A stretch of 64,000 nt of DNA from an uncultured Eggerthellaceae bacterium (GTDB taxonomy: Bacteria > Actinomycetota > Coriobacteriia > Coriobacteriales > Eggerthellaceae): NCBI GenBank assembly GCA_910588095.1, contig CAJUQH010000003.1, positions 1-64,000 of the forward strand. The letters run 5' to 3'. A program made the translations under genes and the position numbers. The notes beneath the pieces are model-generated. The model saw only the letters and a list, made by a program, of their open reading frames with translations, did not search any database and was not told where the DNA came from. Within the stretch, counting starts at the first letter, position 1. Each line of letters opens with the position of its first letter. Positions 17,496-26,000 of this stretch are shown piece by piece.

Positions 17496-19916
17496 ATGAG
17501 CGAAGAGTCCTTCGTCTACACGGCGTGCCCCGGTTGGGGCGATCACGACTACTGCGCGCTCAAGACCATCGTGAAGGATGGCAAGATCGAGCGCATGGAG
17601 CGGATCGTCTACTCGGCCCCCGAGGAGCCCGACGGGCACATCTGCCAGAAGGGGTGCCTGGCCGGCCGCCAGCCCTATGATCCTAAGCGTCTGAAGAAGC
17701 CGCTCAAGCGCGTGGGCGAGCGCGGAAGCGGCACGTTCGAGGAGATCGGCTGGGATCAAGCGCTCGACGAGATCGGCGAGAAGCTGTGCCGCATCCGCGA
17801 CGAGCATGGCCCCGACTCGGTGGTGCTCTGGAACCTGGGCGCCGGCGTGCCTGCGCAGTACAGCTTCGAGAACCTGATGCCGTTCCGCTTCGCCAACACC
17901 TTCGGCGTCACGGTGCCGCTGGGGTCCATCGGCCTGGACAACGGGCCGTTCTATGCCGAGTTCTACAACGCGGGCAGCGAGTTCCCGCGCACGGTCATCG
18001 ACCCGCGCATCATGGTGGGCACCGACCTCATCTACGTGTGGGGCTGCAACCCCATCGAGAACCAGATGCGCTGCGCGCAGAACCTCGTGCGTGCGCGCGA
18101 GGCTGGGGCGCGCATCGTGGATCTGGGCCTGATCTTCGACGGCACCGCCGGGTTCGCCGACGAGTTCGTGGCCATGAAGCCGGCGTCGGATGGCTACCTG
18201 GCCATGGCCATGGTGAACTACATCCTGCAGAACGACCTGCAAGCCAGCGACTACCTGCTGGCGCGCACCATTGCGGCCTACCTGGTCGATGACGAGACGG
18301 GCCAGCTGGCGCGCGACGCAGAGGGCAACTTCTTGGTGTGGAACGCTGCGGCGAGCGCGGCTGCGTCCGTGGCGCCGAAGCGCGGCGCGTACCCCGAGGG
18401 CGCCGACATCCCGCTGTTCGGCACCTTCGATATCGACGGGCGCAGCTATGCGACGGCGCTGCAGAAGCTGAAGGACGGCGCCGCCGAGTACACCTTCGAG
18501 CTTGCTGCCGAGAAGTGCGGCATCTCGGCGGCCGACGCCGAGCGGCTCGCGCGCGACTGGGTGGAGGCCGAGAGCGCCTTCATCCTGTCGGGCTACGGGC
18601 TGCGCTATCGCAACTCCAACGAGACGTACCGCCAGTTCCTGCTGCTGGGCGCGCTGACCGGGCGCCTGGGCAAGCCAGGCTCGGGCGTGTTCGAGGCGCT
18701 GCAGCTGCAGAGCTGGCCGCTCGTGTTCAACGACATTCCCATCAGCTGCCCCGACGGCGTGGCCGGCGTGAAGTCGGTGCCCGTGCGCATGGCTGAGTGG
18801 TTCGCGCGCGCCGAGGCCGACGATAGCCCCTACAAGGCGCTCATCGTGTGCTCGGGCAACCCCGTGCACCAGCAGCCCGACCGCCAACGTTGGCTCGACG
18901 TGGTGCGCGACATGGACCTGGTGGTCGACTACGACGTGTGGCTCACCGATACCGGCGAGATAGCCGACTACGTGCTGCCCGACCTCATGTCCTTCGAGCG
19001 CGAGGACCTCATCACCGGCGCTTGCTACAACCACATCATCCTGCAGGAGCCGGCCATCGAGCCGCAGGTCGATGGGCATGAGCCCGTGTGGGTGTTCAGC
19101 GAGCTTGCCAAGCGCGTGGGGCTGGGCGACTACTTCACCATGACCGGGCCCGAGTACATCGACATCCGCCTGCAATCGCAGTACCCGCTGATCGCGGGCG
19201 TGCAGCCGCCGCTGACTTACGAGCGCTTGAAGCAAGAGAAGATGATCCGCGCCGCAGCGCCGCCCGAGCCCAAGTACACGCCCTACCTCAACCCCGAGGA
19301 GGTGCTGGACAACGAGACTGGCCGCATGGAGATCATGTATTCCGAGAAGCTTGCCGACCTCGGCATGGCGGTGACGAAGGTGCTCGAGCCGAACAAGATC
19401 GGCAAGTCCGCCGAATATCCCTACCAGCTGTTCACCGGCCGCCAGCGCTTCTTCATGCAGTCGAGCTTCACCGATGACCCCATCACCGTGAAGCTGTCGG
19501 GCGAGACGCCGGCCACGCGCCTGAACCCGGCGCAGGCCGCGCGCCTGGGCTTGGCGGATGACGACATGGTCGAGGTGTTCAACGAGCGCGGGCACGTGAT
19601 CACGCGGCTGGTGCTCGATGAGTCGGTGCCCGACGGCACGGTGCACGTGTGGTTCGGCTGGCGTCGCCGCCAGTTCGAGGAGGGCACCTATGCCGAGATC
19701 ACGCATCAGTGCGCTGGCCAGGATTCGCAAGGCCCGCTCGAGGACAAGTGGTTCGCCGATTGGCTGGCCGCAGGACATCATCCCAACCCCTACGTGGAAT
19801 CGATGAGCTCGCTGACGGGCTCCACCGACTGCTACTGGGATTCGTGGTGCGACATCCGCAAGTTCGAGGGCGAGGTCACGCCCAATCCGCAAGAGACCAT
19901 CGTGAAGGAGGCCTAG
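17496..19916 (+). CDS. Second cytosolic molybdopterin-dependent oxidoreductase
   Basis: This 806-residue DMSO reductase-superfamily protein has no Tat signal. N-terminal Cys are C11, C20, C50 and C54 (ending GHICQKGC), again lacking a standard CX2CX3C. Mo-bis-MGD domains follow (LIYVWGCNPIENQM near residue 180; VDYDVWLTDTGEIADYVLPD near 475). The C-terminal domain starts YPYQLFTGRQRFFMQSSF near 642 and includes RLNPAQAARLGLADDDMVEV. It pairs with the ferredoxin 4 bases downstream. The ATG sits behind GAGAGGAAAGCGAGGAAGCCC. It is longer than the first molybdoenzyme and clearly divergent from it, so it is a separate subfamily. Control by the divergent tandem MarR protein suggests an inducible substrate, perhaps an aromatic or other exogenous acceptor. 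Confidence 0.86.
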   Translation: MSEESFVYTACPGWGDHDYCALKTIVKDGKIERMERIVYSAPEEPDGHICQKGCLAGRQPYDPKRLKKPLKRVGERGSGTFEEIGWDQALDEIGEKLCRIRDEHGPDSVVLWNLGAGVPAQYSFENLMPFRFANTFGVTVPLGSIGLDNGPFYAEFYNAGSEFPRTVIDPRIMVGTDLIYVWGCNPIENQMRCAQNLVRAREAGARIVDLGLIFDGTAGFADEFVAMKPASDGYLAMAMVNYILQNDLQASDYLLARTIAAYLVDDETGQLARDAEGNFLVWNAAASAAASVAPKRGAYPEGADIPLFGTFDIDGRSYATALQKLKDGAAEYTFELAAEKCGISAADAERLARDWVEAESAFILSGYGLRYRNSNETYRQFLLLGALTGRLGKPGSGVFEALQLQSWPLVFNDIPISCPDGVAGVKSVPVRMAEWFARAEADDSPYKALIVCSGNPVHQQPDRQRWLDVVRDMDLVVDYDVWLTDTGEIADYVLPDLMSFEREDLITGACYNHIILQEPAIEPQVDGHEPVWVFSELAKRVGLGDYFTMTGPEYIDIRLQSQYPLIAGVQPPLTYERLKQEKMIRAAAPPEPKYTPYLNPEEVLDNETGRMEIMYSEKLADLGMAVTKVLEPNKIGKSAEYPYQLFTGRQRFFMQSSFTDDPITVKLSGETPATRLNPAQAARLGLADDDMVEVFNERGHVITRLVLDESVPDGTVHVWFGWRRRQFEEGTYAEITHQCAGQDSQGPLEDKWFADWLAAGHHPNPYVESMSSLTGSTDCYWDSWCDIRKFEGEVTPNPQETIVKEA

Positions 19917-19920
19917 AGCC

Positions 19921-20331
19921 ATGGCTTACAAGATGTTAGTCGACCTTGAACGCTGCATCGGGTGCTGGACCTGCGCGATGGGCTGCAAGGTAGGGAACCA
20001 CCTGGCCGACGACGAGTACCGGGTGGAGGTGAAGACGCATGGCTCGGGAGCTGGCATCGACCGCCCGGCCGGCGTGTACCCCGACCTGCACATGTGGTGG
20101 CAGCCGGTCTATCTGCCGAGCTGCACCTTCTGCGCCCCGCGCATCGCCGAGGGGCAGCCGACGTTCTGCGTGATGGATTGCCCGACCCAAGCGCTCGCGT
20201 TCGGTGACGCGGACGACCCTGCGAGCCCTTACGGCCAGGCGCTGGAACGGTGCATGGCCAAGGGTTGCACGACCTTCGAGCTGCCGACCGATGGCGCCAC
20301 GAAGCAGGGCGTGGTGTACGCGCAGAAGTAG
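19921..20331 (+). CDS. Ferredoxin-like iron-sulfur subunit of the second molybdoenzyme
   Basis: This 136-residue protein has CIGCWTCAMGC (residues about 12-22), CTFC near 69 followed by CVMDCPTQA near 83, and an extra CMAKGC close to the C-terminus. The pattern matches a shortened DmsB-like electron-transfer subunit with two or more [4Fe-4S] clusters. It follows the catalytic subunit by 4 bases and ends the operon before a strong terminator. There is no membrane subunit, so the complex is probably soluble and cytosolic. Confidence 0.88.
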   Translation: MAYKMLVDLERCIGCWTCAMGCKVGNHLADDEYRVEVKTHGSGAGIDRPAGVYPDLHMWWQPVYLPSCTFCAPRIAEGQPTFCVMDCPTQALAFGDADDPASPYGQALERCMAKGCTTFELPTDGATKQGVVYAQK

Positions 20332-20384
20332 CAATCCGCCTGATGCCAGGGCCTGCGGCCTTGGCGTGGGACTCAGAGAAGCGG

Positions 20385-20416
20385 AAGGGGGCGCAGCCGG
20401 TCGGCTGCGCCCCCTT
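20385..20416. terminator. Strong bidirectional intrinsic terminator
   Basis: A 15-bp perfect stem (20385-20399 with 20402-20416, about GGGGGCGCAGCCG in the arm) with a two-base loop is followed by CTT on the plus strand. It separates two convergent genes. Confidence 0.85.
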
Positions 20417-20459
20417 CTTGCAGGTGAGGTGATGCGGTAGCGCGCCTTGACCGCGGTTC

Positions 20460-21092
20460 TTAGGCCATCGGCGGATTGGTCGGCGGCACCTGGGTGGGCT
20501 GCACCGGCTGGGCCGCGGGGGCTACCGGTGCCACCGGGGCTGCGGGGGTCACCGGCGCTGGCGCCACAGGCACGGCGCCCATCGGCGGCACGGCAGCGCC
20601 AGCGGGGTAGGCCACAGCGCCGTACAGGCCGCCCTCTGCCAGCTGCTTGTCCTTGTTGGCGAACACCGCCATGATTATGCACAGCACCATGACGATGAAG
20701 CTGCCGCTCAGCAGCGCGATGATGGCGCCCGCCACGCCCCAGCCGAATACGGTGCCCAGCTTGGCCGGGTTCGCGCAGTTGCGCACGCCCATGATGCCAG
20801 CCACCAGCGTGATGACGCTGCACAGCACCACCCAGCCCATCATGCCTATGCCAACGATGCTGGCCAGGGTCAGCAGCGCAAGGGCGTCGTCGGCGTGCTG
20901 CGCGAGCTCATGGGAGCTGGAGTAGCTGCTATCGTAGTGGGAATCCAGGTACTCGGGCATGTAGGCGCTGGCGGCGCTGCCGGCCACGGCCGTGAACACC
21001 ATGCCGATCAGGCACCCCGCCAAAGCAAGGGCCGATATGACGATGATGGCTATGCTGAGCCCTTTGAGGGCCTTCGCGTGGTTCTGCTGCAT
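20460..21092 (-). CDS. Small multi-pass membrane protein with Pro/Ala-rich tail (DUF4190-like)
   Basis: This 210-residue protein has about four hydrophobic segments: residues 10-40, 70-95, 105-130 and 120-145 roughly. A charged NKDKQ turn follows, then a 55-residue Pro/Ala/Val-rich tail ending TNPPMA. The layout resembles DUF4190-type membrane proteins of Actinobacteria, usually with the low-complexity tail at the other end. ATG 21092 (MQQNHAKAL) lies behind AAGAAGGGAACC; the longer open frame upstream on this strand is a shadow of the peptidase gene. Function is unknown. Confidence 0.8.
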   Translation of the reverse strand: MQQNHAKALKGLSIAIIVISALALAGCLIGMVFTAVAGSAASAYMPEYLDSHYDSSYSSSHELAQHADDALALLTLASIVGIGMMGWVVLCSVITLVAGIMGVRNCANPAKLGTVFGWGVAGAIIALLSGSFIVMVLCIIMAVFANKDKQLAEGGLYGAVAYPAGAAVPPMGAVPVAPAPVTPAAPVAPVAPAAQPVQPTQVPPTNPPMA

Positions 21093-21335
21093 GGGGTTCC
21101 CTTCTTCGTAAGTTTCCGAACCTCGGTATTCTACACCATCGCCTGTTCGTCGGTTCGTCAACAAACCCGCCGTCGAAGGCCTTTTCTGCCGCGCTACAGG
21201 AATAATGGTAACCATCGATTGCTCACAGCGACTTGCGTTGCTTGCGAAGCGCGGGCTACGGCGCGGGTGGGCGCGTGGCCGCTGGGCCTCGTGCAGCCCG
21301 CCAGGCGCCGGAGCCCACAGGCGGAAGGACAGACC

Positions 21336-22742
21336 ATGAACCATCAAGAACTGCTCAACGCGGCCGACCAGTATCTCGACGAGCATTGGGACGAGGTCGT
21401 GGCCGACATAACCACGCTGGTCGAGATTCCCAGCTACGAAGAGCTCGACAAGGTAGCGCCAGGCGCGCCGTTCGGCCCCGGCCCCAAGCAGGCGCTCGAC
21501 GCGACCTTGGACCTGGCCGAGCGGCTGGGCTTTGCCACGGGCAACGTCGACGGCTACATGGGCTATGCCGACCTGCCGGGCCAGACCGACACCCAGCTGG
21601 GCATCATCGGCCACGTGGACGTGGTGCCCGCCGGCCCCGGCTGGACCTTCGAGCCGTTCAAGGTCACTCGCAAGGAGGGCTACCTCATGGGCCGCGGCAC
21701 CTTGGACGACAAGGGGCCGCTGGTCACGGTCATGCATGCGCTGAAGCTGGCGGCCGACCTGGGCTTCGATCGCCCCTACACCGTGCGCTTCCTCATCGGT
21801 GCCAACGAGGAGACCGACCTCATGGATGTCGAGCACTACCGCGAGCGCTACGCCGACCCGGCCTTCGTCCTTACGCCTGACGCGGAGTTCCCCGTGTGCT
21901 ACGGCGAGAAGGGCGGCTTCAACGGCACCATAACCAGCGCGCCCGTGGAAGACCCGCAGATCCTCGACTTCGAGGGCGGCGCGGCCACCAACGCCGTGCC
22001 GGGCGAGGCCTTTGCCGTGGTTAAGGCCGACGGCGCGCAGCTGGCGGGCACCGACCGCATCACTGTGGCCGAGCAGCCCGACGGCGCCGTGCGCATCGAT
22101 GCCAAGGGCAAGAGCGCCCATGCCTCGCTGCCTGACAATGGGGTGAACGCCATCGGGCTCATCGTCGACTATCTGCTGGATAACGGCATCGGCAACGACT
22201 ACGAACGCCGTTTCCTGGATTTCCTGCAGAAGCTGCTCAGCCACACCGATGGCTCCGGCGTGGGACTTGCCTGCTCCGACAAGGACTTCGGGCCGCTTAC
22301 GGTCATCGGCGGCACCATCACCATCGACAGCGACCATCGCATCGTGCAGACCATGGACGTGCGCTTCCCCACGTCCATCGACGGCGACGGCATAACGGCT
22401 GCCATGCTGAAGCTCACCGAGCCGCTTGGCGCGACGTTCGAGAACCCGTTGTTGCTGCCGCCGTTCCTCATCGATCCGGACTCGCCGGTCATCCAGGCGC
22501 TCCTGGGCGCATACCGCGAGGTGACGGGCGACGACCGCAAGCCCTTCACCATCGGTGGCGGCACCTATGCCCGTGAGTTCAACGCCGGGTCGAGCTTCGG
22601 CGTCGAGATGCCGTGGCTGCCCCAGCCTGAGTGGGTGGGCGGCATGCACGGTCCCGACGAGGGCATGAGCGAAGACCAGCTCAAGACCGCGTTCAAGATA
22701 TATCTGGTGGCGCTGTACGAGCTGCAACAGCTGGAGTTCTAG
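21336..22742 (+). CDS. pepV: M20-family dipeptidase (PepV/Sapep type)
   Basis: This 468-residue metallopeptidase has the M20 metal-binding motifs: GHVDVVPAGPGW (residues about 90-101), the bridging Asp in MGRGTLDDKGPLVTVM (about 116-131), the Glu pair GANEETD (about 154-160), and a His in the C-terminal TIGGGTYAREF region (about 406). Length and spacing fit PepV/Sapep dinuclear dipeptidases, which release amino acids from dipeptides in the cytosol. ATG 21336 behind GGCGGAAGGAC is chosen; the frame is open upstream to 20895 but without supporting signals. It would feed amino-acid metabolism in this peptide-using anaerobe. Confidence 0.9.
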   Translation: MNHQELLNAADQYLDEHWDEVVADITTLVEIPSYEELDKVAPGAPFGPGPKQALDATLDLAERLGFATGNVDGYMGYADLPGQTDTQLGIIGHVDVVPAGPGWTFEPFKVTRKEGYLMGRGTLDDKGPLVTVMHALKLAADLGFDRPYTVRFLIGANEETDLMDVEHYRERYADPAFVLTPDAEFPVCYGEKGGFNGTITSAPVEDPQILDFEGGAATNAVPGEAFAVVKADGAQLAGTDRITVAEQPDGAVRIDAKGKSAHASLPDNGVNAIGLIVDYLLDNGIGNDYERRFLDFLQKLLSHTDGSGVGLACSDKDFGPLTVIGGTITIDSDHRIVQTMDVRFPTSIDGDGITAAMLKLTEPLGATFENPLLLPPFLIDPDSPVIQALLGAYREVTGDDRKPFTIGGGTYAREFNAGSSFGVEMPWLPQPEWVGGMHGPDEGMSEDQLKTAFKIYLVALYELQQLEF

Positions 22743-22761
22743 GGCTACCTCGCGTCGGGCC

Positions 22762-22791
22762 TTGCGCAAGCGCAGCCCGCTTTGCTATAGT
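22762..22791 (+). promoter_or_regulatory. Promoter of the structured RNA
   Basis: TTGCGC (22762-22767) and TATAGT (22786-22791) are spaced by 18 bp, placing the start at about 22797-22799, exactly where the outer helix of the structured RNA begins. The promoters before surface genes B and C have the same 18-bp spacing. Confidence 0.65.
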
Positions 22792-22797
22792 CGCAGT

Positions 22798-23006
22798 TGC
22801 CAAACAGCGATTCTCCGCAAGGAGGATTCGCAAGTAATTGAATACAGGAATGCATTTTCTATTCGCATTTTCTCGCTCCTGTAAAACAGGGAAAAGAGGG
22901 CATCTGCCTTTCAAGACCTGTTTTTCTGGAGTGCATTCAGGATTACTTGCGATCTTGCTGTTTGGCGACTGTGGCGGATGCCCTCCTTCCACCAGTCGCC
23001 TTTTCT
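22798..23006 (+). ncRNA. Candidate structured RNA of about 207 nt (6S-like rod or regulatory leader)
   Basis: Nested perfect helices bracket the element. P1 is GCCAAACAGC (22799-22808) with GCTGTTTGGC (22957-22966). P2 is CGCAAGTAAT (22829-22838) with ATTACTTGCG (22942-22951). P3 is GAATGCA (22848-22854) with TGCATTC (22932-22938). CTCC (22876-22879) pairs with GGAG (22928-22931), and AAAACAGG (22883-22890) with CCTGTTTT (22917-22924). A side hairpin CTCC-GCAA-GGAG (22813-22824) carries a GNRA tetraloop. About 21 nt bulge on the 5' strand above P3. The element has its own promoter and an intrinsic terminator, and no ORF. The long rod with a one-sided bubble and the size resemble 6S RNA. A cis-acting leader of the surface-protein gene at 23072 is the alternative. 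I do not recognise a known riboswitch. Confidence 0.65.
22964..23006 (+). terminator. Intrinsic terminator ending the structured RNA
   Basis: GGCGACTG plus TGG (22964-22974) pairs with CCA plus CAGTCGCC (22989-23000, one bulged C), followed by TTTTCT. It shares three bases with the 3' strand of P1, so P1 and the terminator compete slightly at that junction. Confidence 0.8.
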
Positions 23007-23071
23007 AGGAGCTGCAACGAGGCCTTCCCCACAGTGCGTACTGATCGCACCACGGGAAGGAGCCGGTTGCC

Positions 23072-26000
23072 ATGCGCGTGCCCGCTGTTTCTTTCGTCTA
23101 CAAGCTTGCGGCTGCCATGTTGGCAGTCATGATGATGTTTTCCCTGGTCCCCGCCGATGCTCTTGCGGAAGGGGAAAGCTCCGGCGCGGTTGAGGACGAG
23201 GCCGTAGCGTCGGACTCGACCGGTCAGATGGATGGTTTCGCTGGTTCTTCCGGGGAACCTCAGGGAACCGGTGCCGAGCAGGGTGGGGAAGGCTTGCCCG
23301 TAGCTCCGACGCTCGCATCGGGGCTGGTCGGCAAGCCGAGCAGCTTCGTGAGTGTTGATGTGGCCTTCGATGGTGAGCCCATTGTCGGCTCGTTCACGGT
23401 CGATGGGATGACCTTCGCGGTAACGGATGGCTCCGATGTCGAGCTCGTTGGGGTCGCCGGGGCCGAGGGGGCATTCGGCTCAGAGGTTCCAACTTCGCCT
23501 CAACCCCCATCGGCCCCGACGACCGAAGCTGAGGCTTCGTCGTTCATGCTTCCTGAATCCGTCGCCTATGGCGAAGCCGAATACTCCGTGGTCTCCATCG
23601 GGGCCTATGCGTTCTACCTTTCCGGCGTGACCGACGTCTCACTGCCTGCGAGCATCGTTGACGTCGACGACCGCGCGTTTCGCTCCTCGGACGTCGCGTC
23701 CGTGACGGTCGCCGGGGGCAATCCTGTCTATTCCTCTTTCGACGGCGCGCTCTACAGCGCCGATATGAGAAGCCTCTTGCTCATTCCCGGGGGCAAGCAG
23801 GGCGCCGTCCTCCTCGCCAAAGAGGCGGAGTCAGCGGAAGCCAGCGTGTTCTCGCATTGCTCGCTGGTGGACGCCATCTCCGTCGAGGAGGGCGGCGCAG
23901 CATTCGCCTCGGAGAATGGTCTTCTATACGACTCTGACCTCACGACCCTGCTTCGCGTGCCTGCGGGAGCGACCGAGATAACCATTCGTGAGGGCTGCAC
24001 GACCATCGCCGCCGGCGCGATGGAGGCCTGCGCGAGCCTCACGGCCGTCAACGCGCCCGCAACCGTCAACTCCATCAGTCCTGACGTCTTCCATGCGATA
24101 CCGACCGTAAGCCTGCCTGCCGCGTCCGTCATCTTGGGCGGAGACAGCGAAGCCGCTGAAGCCGAAGAGCCCGATGATGGTCAAGCCAGCGAATCCGACA
24201 GCCAGCTCACTGCCATGGTGGCCTTGTCTTCGATTGATGATGATCTGCCGGAAGTCGAGCCAACAGCTATCGCGCTACAGCTTTCCGCGGACGCCGATGC
24301 CTCCCCATGGCGCTCTGCTGGCTTCTCTACAGAAGGTGGCTCGTTTATCTCTAAAGATGGCGAAAACGGTTCCGCCACAAGCGCGCCCGTCGCGGCTTCA
24401 ATGGTGTCGCAAGACGTCAAACTCGCAACCGAAGGGGCACCAACGCCCTTGCGAAACGATACGTCGAATGAGGCTTCCTCTGACATCCCGGTTGCTTCGC
24501 TCGATGCAGCGACTACTTACGCAGCGGCTCCTCTTTATTACTGGAGGAGCGGAGTGATATGGTCCAAGATATCGACCAATAGTGGCTCATCGTGGGGCGG
24601 ATGGAAAGACTACAACTCGGGGTCGGGCAACGGTTGGATTTCCAATGGCGATGCGGCACGGTACCGATTTTACAAAGGCAATGCATGGAAGAACTCCAAT
24701 GGTGCCAACTGGGCACGATGGTGCGCTGACCAATCATATGGGGTATGGGACCACTGCTATGTGGCTTCATCAGCAAGTGGCCCTTGGACGCCGGTCGCGG
24801 ACTCCTCTTCTTGGAGGTCGATTGCATCGGATACGTATATTGCCTTCTGGTGCGACGATGGCAACAACATGAAGACGGTTACCCTAGATAAGGAAGGTGG
24901 AAGCGGAGGGACCGGTTCTCCGTTGAAGTGGGCGCCTATAGAGAAGAGCACGCCGAAGATAACTCCTCCTACGCTCTCAGGTTGGACGTTCAGCGGCTAT
25001 GTCGGCACCCCCGACACTGATAGCGCGGTTCCCTATCTATATGTCGGGGCTGATGGCAGCCCCACCTCTCAGCAAACGGCTTCTTTCGGCACAGGCACTA
25101 CTCTCTATGCTGCTTGGACCAAGCCCGTGGCGTTTAATGCGAATGGCGGCACGCAAGGTAAGTTGAAGAGCCTTACGGCCAGGAAAGGCGCTCCTCTCGG
25201 CCTGGTATGCGACCAAGTAGCCGCAACGAATCCGTCCTATCCCTTGCGTTCGTTGTTCCAGACCTCGCTCACGCCTTCTGGTTGGAAGCCCACGCGTACC
25301 GGCTACACCTTCGCCGGGTTCTATGACACGAATGCCGCATCGGGCGGTACTCAGTGGGTCGACGCTAGTGGCAACTTGAAAGTGGCGACGTGCCCCACCG
25401 ACACGCCATCGACCCTCTATGCTCGCTGGACCGCAAACAAATACGACGTCAGCTTCAATGCCAACGGCGGCTCGGGCGGCCAGTCGGTCAAGGTGCAGGC
25501 CACTTCCGGCTCTGCTATGCCGACCATTACCACCAACAAGCCCACGCGCACCGGCTACACCTTCATGGGCTGGTATGACAATGCCAACTATGCGGCATCC
25601 GGCGCCAAGCAGTACTACACGGCAGCTTGCGCGTCTGCTCGCAACTGGGACAAAGCCCAGGCTACCACTCTCTATGCAGGCTGGAAGGCCAACACCATCA
25701 CGCTGACCTGGAACAGCCAAGGCGGCAGTGCGGTTGCCAACACCGCGCAGACCTATGCTTCCGGCACCAAGGTGAAGCTGCCCGCCAACCCGACTCGCGC
25801 TGGCTATACCTTCAAGGGCTGGTTCACGGCAGCATCGGGTGGCACCCAGATAACCGCAAACACCGCCTTGCCCGCTTCGAACGCGACCTATCATGCCCAA
25901 TGGACGGCTAACACCATCCGCACCACCTGGAACGTCAATGGGGGCAAGATAGACGGGAATGCTGGCCCCTTCACGCGCGATACCGTCTATGGCAGCAAGA

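Noticed and set aside
22798..22970. Invertible promoter flanked by inverted repeats for surface gene A
   Set aside because: The arms are unequal in spacing, the promoter lies outside them and a terminator lies just inside the gene-proximal side; no invertase is nearby. RNA structure explains the repeats better.
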